Assembly (NCBI GenBank): GCA_001897515.1
Contig: MKTA01000015.1
Location: 372,001-436,000, forward strand
Length of the DNA stretch: 64,000 nt
Reading direction: 5' to 3'
Source of the DNA: Bacteroidetes bacterium 41-46
GTDB lineage: Bacteria > Bacteroidota > Bacteroidia > Bacteroidales > UBA932
The translations under genes and the position numbers were made by a program. Positions 19,005-27,201 of the stretch are shown in pieces. The notes under the pieces are model-generated. The model searched no databases, was not told where the DNA came from, and was given only the letters and a program-made list of their open reading frames with translations. The first letter of the stretch is position 1, and every line of letters begins with the position of its first letter.

Positions 19005-19979
19005 ATGAACAGAAAAGTTGTAGCCCTCGTTTACGGGGGAGATTCCTCAGAGGCAGAGGTCTCTGTAAAGAGTGGCAAACATGTTGCAAAACACATAGAC
19101 AACATATTATTTGAATTTCATGAAGTGCTGGTTAAAGGCACTGAGTGGAATGTTGTCGGTGACCCGTCTAATATATGTAAAATAGACAAGGCGGATTTTT
19201 CATTTGTGCTTGACGGCAAAAGAGTGAAATTTGATGTTGCACTAATCATGATACACGGAACGCCGGGTGAGAATGGGCTCCTTCAGGCCTATTTTGAGAT
19301 GATTGGAATTAAATATACAACATGCCCGTCAACGCTGTCTGCCATAACTTTTGACAAATATGCCTGCAAGTGTTATCTGAGGGATACCGGAATAGCTCTT
19401 GCCAAAGAGGTCTTTCTTCATAAAAGGGATATCATAAACGAGGATGAAATTATAAATAAACTTGGCCTGCCTCTCTTTGTCAAGCCGAATGTAGGGGGAA
19501 GCAGCTTTGGAGTTACAAAGGTGAAGAGGAGAGAGGATCTGAGGGGGGCACTTGAGTCTGCTTTTGCCGAGGCTGAGTCGATTCTTGCAGAGGAGTTTAT
19601 TGAGGGGAGAGAGATGACAAATGGAGTCTTTGAGTCAGACGGTGAGCTGGTAAGACTTCCGGTTACGGAGATTATTCCAGATAACGAATTTTTTGACTAT
19701 GAGGCAAAATACCTTGGTGCTTCAAAAGAGATATGCCCTGCCGGGATTACAGATGAGCTCTCACTGAGAATTCAGAATACAACTCACAGTATTTACAGGT
19801 ATCTGGGATGCAAAGGGGTTGTAAGGGTTGACTATATCGTAAAGGGTGATGATATCTACTTTTTGGAGATAAATACAGTGCCCGGAATGACTGAAATGAG
19901 CCTGGTTCCTCAGCAAATCAGAGCTGCAGGTATGACCGTAAAGGAATTCATTACGAAACTGATAAACTCTGCGTTATGA
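19005..19979 (+). CDS. ddl: D-alanine--D-alanine ligase
   Basis: This ATP-grasp enzyme makes the D-Ala-D-Ala dipeptide used by MurF, which is also in this window. It has 324 residues. The N-terminal motif ALVYGGDSSEAEVSVKSG is the family start. VKPNVGGSSFGV is the ATP-binding loop, EEFIEGREMTNGVF is in the central domain, and LEINTVPGMTEMSLVP holds the metal-binding and substrate residues. Its stop overlaps the start of the next gene by 4 nt (ATGA). Confidence 0.96.
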   Translation: MNRKVVALVYGGDSSEAEVSVKSGKHVAKHIDNILFEFHEVLVKGTEWNVVGDPSNICKIDKADFSFVLDGKRVKFDVALIMIHGTPGENGLLQAYFEMIGIKYTTCPSTLSAITFDKYACKCYLRDTGIALAKEVFLHKRDIINEDEIINKLGLPLFVKPNVGGSSFGVTKVKRREDLRGALESAFAEAESILAEEFIEGREMTNGVFESDGELVRLPVTEIIPDNEFFDYEAKYLGASKEICPAGITDELSLRIQNTTHSIYRYLGCKGVVRVDYIVKGDDIYFLEINTVPGMTEMSLVPQQIRAAGMTVKEFITKLINSAL

Positions 19980-22324
19980 AAAGACTAATTGTAGTACTGG
20001 CAGTTGTAAGTGCAATGTTCCCTCTAAACCTGACGGGACAGCAGTGGATATCCGGTAAGGTTATTGATTCTAAAGGGGTGGGCTTGAAAGATATAATCGT
20101 GTCAGACGGTCACACTGTTGTTAAAAGTGACTCTTCCGGGGCATTCTTCTTTGACACACGACCGGGAGCAAAATTTGTATATGTATCCACTCCCAACGGA
20201 TATGACCACGAAGGTCCCTTCTTCCAGCGACTTGACAGAAACTCAGGTAGCTATACCTTCAAGCTTGTAAAGAGGGAGAGCTATCCGGGTTTTTTCATAC
20301 ACACAGGGGATACTGAAAGCGGAGTATATAAGGATTGGGTAACTCTTTTCAAAAGCTATGTGAATAATGTCAAACCAGCTTTTGTAGTCTTCAACGGTGA
20401 TATTTGCTATGAAAGGGGAATGAGGTTTCACGCTTCTGAACTGAATGAGTCAAAGCTGGGGGTACGGACAGTCTTTACTCTTGGCAACCATGATCTTGTT
20501 GACGGGAAGTTTGGTGAGGAGCTTTTTGAAGAGCTTTTTGGTCCTGCATGGTACTCTTTTAATATAAACGGAGTGCATTTTGTTGTGCTTCCGGTTTTGC
20601 AGGGAGACAGAAAGCCGGGTTATACTGCTGATGATCTCTACTCCTGGCTTAAAAATGATCTTGAATCAGTAAAGACGGGAACTCCGGTAATAATATTCAA
20701 CCACCATCTCTGGGGGTTTGAAACAGATTTTGTGCTTAAAACAAAAAACCTTGAACTGGATCTAAAAGCCTATAATTTAAAGGCATATTTATATGCCCAC
20801 TACCATACAAACATATTTCACAGAACCCTAAAAGGGGGAGTCGCCACTATATCAACTATGTCTCCCAACAAAGGTGGCAAAGATCACGCCCCATCATCAT
20901 TCAGAACTGTATATTTCACACCAGAGGGGGATGTGAAAACAAAATTAATTTACTCTCCGGTTGATAAGCTTGTCAGGGCAACAGCTTTTGATGATGAGGA
21001 GGGTAGAGGCAGGACTCTGCTCGGAAGAGAGAGAAGAAACATAAAGGTAGTTGCAACCGTTTACGACACACCCTCAGCTGCCGCATCTGTATCGGCAATT
21101 GTGGGTAAAAGGGAGTTTAAGATGACCAAAATATCAGAATTTAACTGGAGCGTCTCCCTACCTGCCAATTTGATAAGAGATCCCTTTGCAGTGGATGCAA
21201 TAAGGGTAAAAGCAGATTACCAGGATGGGAATGTGATAGTCAAACCAGTGGATTTTCCGGCGACACCAAGGGTTGTCTGGAGTACAAATATCGGGGGACC
21301 AGTGTTCTTTGCTAATCCGGTAATAACGGACAAGCTTGTAATTTCAGCCACTACTGATGACGAGAACGCAAAAGGTTCAGCTGTAGTTGCTCTGGATAAA
21401 TCAACAGGCAAAGAGGTGTGGAGGGTTAAGGCTGTAAATTCTATAAAAAACAGGATGGAGTTATGGAGCGGGATGCTTTATGCATCAGATGTGGAGGGGA
21501 GAGTATATGCTATAGATATCTCCAGAGGTACTTTAAGATGGACAAGAGAGCTGAGGAGCGGTTCAATTCACCCTATATACACACAGGGTGTGACAGTATA
21601 TGATGGAGTAGTTTACGCAGGTCAGGGAAATTTCCTGACGGCAATGAGGGCAAATGACGGTAAAGTTCTTTGGGTTAACCAATCTTGGAACGGAGGCGTT
21701 TCAACAATTGCCTCTCCCGTTATAGAGCCTGGTTCAGGGGTTTTGCTTACTGCCGGATACTGGAGTGGCAGATACGCCCATAAAGCAGAGACAGGTGAGC
21801 TCCTTTGGGAGAAGAAAGACAATATTACAAGGTATTCAGACAACTCTCCGGTAGCATTCGGAGGCTCTCTGTTCTATACATCTCCAAATTATATAACAGA
21901 GGTCCAGCCACTAACAGGCGAGGAGAGGGTTAAAATCAAAATTCCATACACAGTCAACAGCTACTCAAAGCCACTTGTTACAGACAGATTATATGTAGTA
22001 GGGACAACGGACAAAGGTGTCGCGGCCTTCAACAGGGCAGAGGGTTACAAAGAGATATGGAACTTCAGACCCAATCCCGGAATTTTCTACACAGCTCCCT
22101 ACACAATGGACCATCAGCTTACTGTTGAGAGTAGCCCTGTGTTATACTCCGGAAATATATATTTCGGGGCAAACGATGGATATCTGTATTGTGTAGATGC
22201 TGAGAGGGGATATTTGAACTGGAGGTTAAACCTTGGAACACCACTTTTATCATCTCCCGTAATTGACAATGAAGTTATCTACATAGCAGATTTTGCGGGG
22301 AATCTGTGGGCTCTCAGACTTTGA
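19976..22324 (+). CDS. Secreted calcineurin-like phosphoesterase fused to a PQQ-type beta-propeller
   Basis: This is a 782-residue exported protein. A signal peptide covers about residues 1-21, and a carboxypeptidase-regulatory-like beta domain follows (about 24-95: WISGKVIDSKGVGLKDIIVS). Next is a metallophosphoesterase domain (about 105-285) with FNGDICYE, TLGNHD, FNHHLWG and YAHYHTN, matching motifs II-V of the family. The first motif (DxH) is not clear; HTGDTE lies at its place. A short beta domain (about 310-410) precedes a propeller from about 415 to the end, with repeats ending in W such as GTLRWTREL, GKVLWVNQS, GELLWEKKD and GYLNWRLNL. The substrate is unknown. It sits between ddl and prmC with a 4-nt overlap and a 1-nt gap. 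Confidence 0.85.
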   Translation: MKRLIVVLAVVSAMFPLNLTGQQWISGKVIDSKGVGLKDIIVSDGHTVVKSDSSGAFFFDTRPGAKFVYVSTPNGYDHEGPFFQRLDRNSGSYTFKLVKRESYPGFFIHTGDTESGVYKDWVTLFKSYVNNVKPAFVVFNGDICYERGMRFHASELNESKLGVRTVFTLGNHDLVDGKFGEELFEELFGPAWYSFNINGVHFVVLPVLQGDRKPGYTADDLYSWLKNDLESVKTGTPVIIFNHHLWGFETDFVLKTKNLELDLKAYNLKAYLYAHYHTNIFHRTLKGGVATISTMSPNKGGKDHAPSSFRTVYFTPEGDVKTKLIYSPVDKLVRATAFDDEEGRGRTLLGRERRNIKVVATVYDTPSAAASVSAIVGKREFKMTKISEFNWSVSLPANLIRDPFAVDAIRVKADYQDGNVIVKPVDFPATPRVVWSTNIGGPVFFANPVITDKLVISATTDDENAKGSAVVALDKSTGKEVWRVKAVNSIKNRMELWSGMLYASDVEGRVYAIDISRGTLRWTRELRSGSIHPIYTQGVTVYDGVVYAGQGNFLTAMRANDGKVLWVNQSWNGGVSTIASPVIEPGSGVLLTAGYWSGRYAHKAETGELLWEKKDNITRYSDNSPVAFGGSLFYTSPNYITEVQPLTGEERVKIKIPYTVNSYSKPLVTDRLYVVGTTDKGVAAFNRAEGYKEIWNFRPNPGIFYTAPYTMDHQLTVESSPVLYSGNIYFGANDGYLYCVDAERGYLNWRLNLGTPLLSSPVIDNEVIYIADFAGNLWALRL

Positions 22325-22325
22325 T

Positions 22326-23228
22326 ATGAGAACTTATGGCACCTTTATAGCAGACGTTAAGCTTCTTCTATCGCCTCTTTACGGCATAGAGGAGGCAAAG
22401 GCAATAGGAATTAGGTTGCTGGAGAGTGTTTGCGGAGCCTCTGTGTGGGAGCATATTGTTGAACCGGAGAGGGTAATTGACCAGGTGAGCTCAGAGTCTC
22501 TTGATAAAATGGTTAAGGAGTTGCTCCGAGGAAGGCCACTACAGTATGTCACAGGAGTTCAGCAATTTATGGGGAGGGATTTTAAAGTCTCAGAGGGGGT
22601 TTTGATACCAAGACCAGAGACAGAGGAGCTTGTATTATGGATTAAGGATGAGTACCGGTCAGGATCAACTCTTAAAATTTTAGATGCCGCAACCGGTTCC
22701 GGCTGTATTGGTGTTTCATTGGCATGTGAGCTTCCAGGGGCAGAGGTTTATATGACAGATATCTCCTCAAAGGCCCTGAAAATATCAAAGGAAAATTCGG
22801 AGAGAATTTGCTCAGAGGAGAGATTGAAAAGGGCAAATGTCAAAAATCCGGTAATATTCAGGGCAGATCTTTTGACGGGAGCCTTGAGTCAGACCATTTT
22901 TAGCGGAGGAACATTAGATATTATTGTAAGCAACCCGCCATATGTTTTAGAGTCTGAGAAGAGTTTAATGAGGAGTAATGTGCTGGATTATGAACCTCAC
23001 GAAGCTCTCTTTGTCCCTGATTCAGACCCGCTTCTGTATTATAAGGCTTTGGCAAGTTGGGCAAAGGATCTGCTTAAGGATGGTGGGGCTCTCTATATGG
23101 AGCTTAATGAGGCTAAGGGGCTGGAGACTGCCGAGCTTTTTATGGAGAGGGAGTTCTGTGATGTAGAGTTAAGAAACGATTTAAATGGAAAAGTGAGAAT
23201 GCTGCGTTGCATTTACAGAGAAAATTGA
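22326..23228 (+). CDS. prmC: Release factor glutamine methyltransferase
   Basis: This SAM-dependent enzyme methylates the GGQ glutamine of RF1 and RF2. It has 300 residues. An N-terminal helical domain has GRPLQYVTGVQQF and LIPRPETEELV, followed by the Rossmann methyltransferase with LDAATGSGCIG and the catalytic motif IVSNPPYV. The frame is open upstream to 22293, but the ATG at 22326 follows the previous stop by 1 nt and gives the normal N-terminus. The promoter of the trp leader begins on the nucleotide after its stop codon. Confidence 0.95.
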   Translation: MRTYGTFIADVKLLLSPLYGIEEAKAIGIRLLESVCGASVWEHIVEPERVIDQVSSESLDKMVKELLRGRPLQYVTGVQQFMGRDFKVSEGVLIPRPETEELVLWIKDEYRSGSTLKILDAATGSGCIGVSLACELPGAEVYMTDISSKALKISKENSERICSEERLKRANVKNPVIFRADLLTGALSQTIFSGGTLDIIVSNPPYVLESEKSLMRSNVLDYEPHEALFVPDSDPLLYYKALASWAKDLLKDGGALYMELNEAKGLETAELFMEREFCDVELRNDLNGKVRMLRCIYREN

Positions 23229-23236
23229 TACTTTTG
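23229..23236 (+). promoter_or_regulatory. Predicted -7 box for the trp leader and trpB2
   Basis: TACTTTTG followed by C matches TAnnTTTG and starts on the base after the prmC stop codon. The leader ATG is 14 nt downstream, so the 5' untranslated region would be about ten bases. That places transcription initiation just ahead of the leader peptide, as attenuation requires. Confidence 0.65.
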
Positions 23237-23250
23237 CAACAATAGAAGAG

Positions 23251-23340
23251 ATGGGAATAAAGTTGTCAAATATTCAGTCATGGTGGTGGCACAAATCAAA
23301 TATGATTTGTGAGCTGTCTGCTATGCCGTTGCATCTGTAA
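23251..23340 (+). CDS. Tryptophan leader peptide (29 aa, three consecutive Trp)
   Basis: A 29-codon frame starts at ATG 23251 and ends at TAA 23340. It reads MGIKLSNIQS, then WWWH (Trp codons at 23281-23289), then 15 further residues. AGAAGAG directly upstream could act as a weak ribosome-binding site. Three adjacent tryptophans in so short a peptide, placed between a promoter and a terminator ahead of trpB2, mark it as a sensor of charged tRNA-Trp rather than a functional protein. A ribosome stalled on these codons would cover 23290-23298 and change the folding downstream. The frame is too short for normal gene callers. Confidence 0.85.
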   Translation: MGIKLSNIQSWWWHKSNMICELSAMPLHL

Positions 23341-23402
23341 TAAGAGATATTGTATATCAAAGGAAACGCAAGGTCCGGAGCTCACGCTCCGGGCCTTTTT
23401 TT
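23290..23402 (+). promoter_or_regulatory. trp attenuator: pause hairpin, antiterminator pairing and terminator
   Basis: Three mutually exclusive pairings can be drawn. Hairpin 1:2 is a perfect 9-bp stem, CACAAATCA (23290-23298) with TGATTTGTG (23303-23311) and a 4-base loop, beginning right after the Trp codons. Antiterminator 2:3 pairs GTGAGCT (23309-23315) with AGCTCAC (23379-23385). Terminator 3:4 pairs 23372-23381 with 23386-23395. With Trp scarce, a ribosome stalled on the Trp codons hides segment 1 and favours 2:3, so transcription enters trpB2. With Trp plentiful, 1:2 and then 3:4 form and transcription stops. The pairings are exact; the mechanism is inferred from the enterobacterial trp model. 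Confidence 0.8.
23372..23402 (+). terminator. Intrinsic terminator of the trp attenuator
   Basis: GGTCCGGAGC (23372-23381) pairs with GCTCCGGGCC (23386-23395) over ten positions with one G-U wobble and a TCAC loop, followed by seven T (23396-23402). It lies 22 nt before the trpB2 ATG, not at the end of a gene. It is the only strong hairpin-plus-T-tract noticed in the window. Confidence 0.9.
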
Positions 23403-23424
23403 ATAATTTAAAATGTAAATCAAT

Positions 23425-24696
23425 ATGAGAAAGAAATTCATTCTTGAGGAGAGTGAACTGCCAAAAAGGTGGTACAACATTAAGGCGGATCTTGCAAAGA
23501 GCCCGGATCCGTTACTTAATCCGTCAACAAAGGAGCCGTTAAAGCCGGTGGAGATGGAGGGGCTTTTTGCAAAAGAGCTGGTTAATCAGGAATTTTCTAA
23601 TGAGAGGTGGATAGATATACCTGAAGAGGTCCTTGAGATGTATAAAATCTACAGGCCTACACCACTTGTCAGGGCTTACGGTCTTGAGAGAGCTCTTGAT
23701 ACTCCGGCAAGGATATACTTCAAGAATGAGAGTGTCAGCCCGGTGGGTTCTCACAAACTGAACACAGCTATACCACAGGCCTACTATAATAAAGTGGAGG
23801 GAATAAAGAGACTGACAACCGAGACTGGTGCCGGACAGTGGGGCTCAGCAATGAGCATAGCATGTCGCCATTTTGGTCTGGAGCTGGATGTATTTATGGT
23901 GAGGCAAAGCTACGACGCAAAACCATACAGGAGAGTCCTGATGAACTCATATGGAGCATCTGTGCATGCCTCCCCCTCAGAAAAAACCGAATTTGGGAGG
24001 AGCCTTCTTAACTCAAAACCAGAAGAAAGGGGAAGTTTAGGTATAGCTATCTCAGAGGCAGTAGAGGCAGCTGTTAGCCATGATTCAGCAAGATATACAC
24101 TAGGGAGTGTGCTTGACCATGTACTAATACACCAGTCAATAATCGGGCTTGAAGCAGAGATGCAGATGGAGATGGCGGGAGTGATGCCGGATAAGGTAAT
24201 AGCCTGTTTTGGAGGAGGGTCTAACTTTGCCGGAATAGCCTTCCCATTTATCAGACACAATATTAAGGCAATTGCGGCAGAACCAGCTGCCTGCCCAAAG
24301 CTAACCAGGGGTGAATTCAGATATGACTATGGGGATACAGCGGGTCTTACCCCGCTTATACCTATGTTTACTCTGGGCCACGACTTCTCTCCTGAGCAGA
24401 TACACGCTGCAGGTCTAAGATATCATGGCGGGGGAAGACTCCCAAGCCACATGAAGCGGGAGGGCCTTATTGACAGTGCAGCTGTTGATCAGGATGAGGC
24501 TTTTGCAGCTGGACTCATATTTGCCAGAAGCGAAGGAATACTCCCGGCACCTGAGAGTACTCATGCAATTGCTGTGGTTTTGAGAGAGGCTTTAAAGGCA
24601 AAGGAGGCCGGAAAGTCAGAGGTGTTACTATTCAATTTGTCTGGACACGGACTTCTTGACCTTGCAGCATACGAGGATTTTTTGCCTAAAATATGA
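23425..24696 (+). CDS. trpB: Tryptophan synthase beta chain, TrpB2 type
   Basis: This PLP enzyme condenses indole with serine to form tryptophan. It has 423 residues and follows the TrpB2 pattern: an N-terminal extension with PKRWYNI, the PLP lysine in SPVGSHKLNTA (Lys111), TGAGQWGSA and the phosphate loop FGGGSNFAG. TrpB1 enzymes are shorter and lie next to trpA; no trpA is present here, as expected for TrpB2. Some authors have questioned the physiological role of TrpB2. Here the Trp-rich leader and attenuator directly upstream argue that it serves tryptophan formation or salvage of indole. Confidence 0.93.
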   Translation: MRKKFILEESELPKRWYNIKADLAKSPDPLLNPSTKEPLKPVEMEGLFAKELVNQEFSNERWIDIPEEVLEMYKIYRPTPLVRAYGLERALDTPARIYFKNESVSPVGSHKLNTAIPQAYYNKVEGIKRLTTETGAGQWGSAMSIACRHFGLELDVFMVRQSYDAKPYRRVLMNSYGASVHASPSEKTEFGRSLLNSKPEERGSLGIAISEAVEAAVSHDSARYTLGSVLDHVLIHQSIIGLEAEMQMEMAGVMPDKVIACFGGGSNFAGIAFPFIRHNIKAIAAEPAACPKLTRGEFRYDYGDTAGLTPLIPMFTLGHDFSPEQIHAAGLRYHGGGRLPSHMKREGLIDSAAVDQDEAFAAGLIFARSEGILPAPESTHAIAVVLREALKAKEAGKSEVLLFNLSGHGLLDLAAYEDFLPKI

Positions 24697-24705
24697 GCAT
24701 ATTTG

Positions 24706-24713
24706 TACATTTG
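24706..24713 (+). promoter_or_regulatory. Predicted -7 box for the EamA transporter
   Basis: TACATTTG followed by C matches TAnnTTTG and ends 12 nt before the ATG at 24726, so the transporter may be expressed apart from attenuated trpB2 transcripts. Confidence 0.5.
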
Positions 24714-24725
24714 CACCACTAAAAA

Positions 24726-25751
24726 ATGGTTATGCAGTACTTTGGCGAAATTATATCAATAGCGGTGGCTGTCTCATGGACATTCACCGCTCTGTTCTTT
24801 GAGTTTGCTGGTAAGAGAATAGGATCTCTCTCTGTAAATCTGTTAAGACTCCTGTTTGCCTTTTTTCTCCTGGGTGGGATGCTCTTTATTACAACCGGAT
24901 CCTTTCTTCCTGCAGAGGCAGATGGCAAAACATGGCTATGGATGACTCTTTCAGGCCTTGTCGGATTTGTATTTGGGGATCTGTGTCTATTCTATTCCTA
25001 CACAATTATCACAGCCAGGTTTTCACAACTTCTGATGACCCTTGCACCACCCTTCGCTGCGTTTTTTGGATGGATTTTGCTTGGTGAGAGCCTTTCACCT
25101 ATGGGATTTCTGGGAATGGCAGTGACAATGTTTGGTATAGGGATATCCATACTAAAGAGGGGAGGTACTAAAAACGGAGATGCTACGGCAATTGCCGGCA
25201 CCAGCCATATGGCAGTGGTAACATGTTGCGAAAAGGAGAAAAAAAGCTTTGTGAAAAAGATGATGCCGGATGTTGAACTTCATCTTCCTATGAAGGGGGT
25301 TTTACTTGGAATAGGTGCCGCTTTGGGCCAGGGTTTCGGAATAGTGCTAAGTAAAGTGGGGATGAATCACTACTCAATCTCAGCACAGGGGACAGAGGTT
25401 GCCTCTTATATACCTTTCGCAGCTACACATATGAGAATTATAAGCGGAGCGATAGGCTTTGCCCTGATAATTGTGCTGACAGGAAGACTAAAGATACTGC
25501 GGGAAGGTGTTAAGGACCGCAAAGCAATGGGCGCAACCTTTATGGGCTCAATATTTGGCCCATTCCTTGGAGTATCGCTCTCTCTGCTTGCAGTTCAAAA
25601 TGCTAATACAGCAGTAGCATCAACAATTATGGCGACAACTCCTATTATTATTCTGCTTCCTTATGTATTGCTCTATAAGAAAAAGGTAACATGGGTTGAG
25701 ACGCTTGGAGCTGTGCTGAGTGTTGTGGGTGTATCCCTGTTCTTTCTCTAG
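24726..25751 (+). CDS. EamA/DMT-superfamily transporter
   Basis: This inner-membrane drug/metabolite transporter has 341 residues and about ten hydrophobic helices in two EamA repeats (about residues 1-140 and 190-340). A polar linker of about 50 residues rich in lysine and threonine separates them. Members export amino acids, purines or other small metabolites. It starts 29 nt after trpB2, so an aromatic amino acid or indole is a possible substrate, but it has its own promoter box and no sequence feature fixes the substrate. It ends 13 nt before the convergent radA. Confidence 0.85.
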   Translation: MVMQYFGEIISIAVAVSWTFTALFFEFAGKRIGSLSVNLLRLLFAFFLLGGMLFITTGSFLPAEADGKTWLWMTLSGLVGFVFGDLCLFYSYTIITARFSQLLMTLAPPFAAFFGWILLGESLSPMGFLGMAVTMFGIGISILKRGGTKNGDATAIAGTSHMAVVTCCEKEKKSFVKKMMPDVELHLPMKGVLLGIGAALGQGFGIVLSKVGMNHYSISAQGTEVASYIPFAATHMRIISGAIGFALIIVLTGRLKILREGVKDRKAMGATFMGSIFGPFLGVSLSLLAVQNANTAVASTIMATTPIIILLPYVLLYKKKVTWVETLGAVLSVVGVSLFFL

Positions 25752-25764
25752 ACCTCCTATTTAG

Positions 25765-27144
25765 TTAGCCCCTGAACAGCTCTCTTACAAGTTCAGGTAT
25801 ATCTTTTATCTCTACAACCTTAATTCTCTGTTTTCCCATCTTTGGATGTTTGCTGAAGGCAGAGACAAATATTTTTTCAAATCCAAGCTTCTCCGCCTCT
25901 GCTATTCTTCTCTCAACCTGGCTTACAGGACGTATCTCTCCGCTAAGGCCGACCTCTGCCGCAAAGCAGAATCCGGAGGGGATACAGAGGTCAAAATTTG
26001 ATGAGAGAATTGCACAAACAACTGCAAGGTCGCAAGCAGGATCGGTAACCCTTAACCCTCCTGCCATATTGAGAAAAACATCTTTTGAGGCTAGCTTAAA
26101 ACCGGCCCTTTTCTCAAGAACAGCAAGAAGCATATTTGTCCTTCTTGTATCAAATCCTGTTGCAGACCTTTGTGGGGTCCCATATGCGGCAGTGCTTACA
26201 AGAGCTTGTGTTTCAATTAGAAATGGCCTTGTGCCGTCCAGCATTGCCGCCACGGCAATTCCCGAGAGATCCTCTCCATGCATTGGAATAAGCATCTCAG
26301 AGGGGTTTGCAACCTCTCTTAACCCCTGAGCTGCCATCTCAAATATTGCGAGCTCTGCAGTTGATCCGAATCTGTTTTTTATACTTCTTAGTATCCTGTA
26401 GGAGTGTCTTGTATCCCCCTCAAACTGGAGGACCACATCTACAATGTGTTCTAGAACCTTTGGTCCGGCAATGCTCCCGTCTTTGGTAATATGGCCAATA
26501 ATTAGAACCGGAACGCCACTCTCTTTGGCATATCTGAGAAGCAAAGCGGCACACTCTCTTACCTGAGAGACAGTCCCCGGTGAGCTCTCTAGTGCCTCTG
26601 AGTACATTGTCTGTATTGAATCAATAACAATAAGCTGAGGATTAGTCTCTGTCGCCTGTAAAAGAACATTTTCAATAAGTGTCTCGCTTAGAATAAGGCA
26701 ATTAGAGTCATCACCACCTAGCCTCTGAGCCCTTAATTTAATCTGCCTCGAGCTCTCCTCGCCAGACACATAAAGAGTTTTGATATGAGGGCAATGAAGA
26801 GGAATCTGGAGTGACAGGGTTGATTTACCAATTCCCGGCTCGCCTCCGATTAGTACCATAGATCCCTTTACCAGCCCCCCCCCCAGTAACCTGTCCATCT
26901 CAGACATCTCCAGTTGTATCCGCTGCTCCTCTGAGGTTGTTATCCCTGACAGGGGTTCGGGTTTAGGCGATTGTCCCGCCCGTCTGGATCCTCCTCTGCT
27001 GAAAGGTGTGGCCTGACTTGCCTCTCTTGATACAATCTCCTCTTGCATTGTATTCCACTCTCCGCAGGCAGGGCATTTGCCGAGCCATTTTGCACTTTCA
27101 TTTCCGCAGGATGTGCAGAACCACGCCTTTTTCACCTTAGCCAT
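25765..27144 (-). CDS. radA: DNA repair protein RadA (Sms)
   Basis: This RecA-like ATPase processes branched recombination intermediates. It has 459 residues. An N-terminal Cys4 zinc finger (FCTSCGNESAKWLGKCPACGEW) is followed by the RecA core with Walker A GGEPGIGKST, the RadA-specific motif IKNRFGS, and a Lon-protease-like C-terminal domain from about 280. It has its own promoter box, overlapping in position with that of the divergent serine hydrolase gene. Confidence 0.97.
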   Translation of the reverse strand: MAKVKKAWFCTSCGNESAKWLGKCPACGEWNTMQEEIVSREASQATPFSRGGSRRAGQSPKPEPLSGITTSEEQRIQLEMSEMDRLLGGGLVKGSMVLIGGEPGIGKSTLSLQIPLHCPHIKTLYVSGEESSRQIKLRAQRLGGDDSNCLILSETLIENVLLQATETNPQLIVIDSIQTMYSEALESSPGTVSQVRECAALLLRYAKESGVPVLIIGHITKDGSIAGPKVLEHIVDVVLQFEGDTRHSYRILRSIKNRFGSTAELAIFEMAAQGLREVANPSEMLIPMHGEDLSGIAVAAMLDGTRPFLIETQALVSTAAYGTPQRSATGFDTRRTNMLLAVLEKRAGFKLASKDVFLNMAGGLRVTDPACDLAVVCAILSSNFDLCIPSGFCFAAEVGLSGEIRPVSQVERRIAEAEKLGFEKIFVSAFSKHPKMGKQRIKVVEIKDIPELVRELFRG

Positions 27145-27166
27145 CCCAGTATTATTTATTACTTTA

Positions 27167-27174
27167 CAAATATA
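27167..27174 (-). promoter_or_regulatory. Predicted -7 box for radA
   Basis: Minus-strand TATATTTG matches TAnnTTTG and lies 22 nt upstream of the radA ATG. It is only 2 nt from the plus-strand box of the divergent gene. Confidence 0.5.
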
Positions 27175-27176
27175 AT

Positions 27177-27184
27177 TATCTTTG
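27177..27184 (+). promoter_or_regulatory. Predicted -7 box for the serine hydrolase run
   Basis: TATCTTTG matches TAnnTTTG, 17 nt before the ATG at 27202. The two boxes face away from each other within 18 nt, so polymerases at them would compete for space. Confidence 0.5.
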
Positions 27185-27201
27185 TCTGAAATGACCTTAA
27201 A

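Noticed and set aside
23281-23402. T-box riboswitch instead of a leader peptide
   Set aside because: No T-box bulge sequence or stem I specifier structure is seen, while a translated frame with three Trp codons and correctly placed hairpins is.
23413-23418. ATG-TAA pair just before trpB2
   Set aside because: A minimal two-codon frame can affect initiation, but this one is likely chance in an AT-rich spacer.
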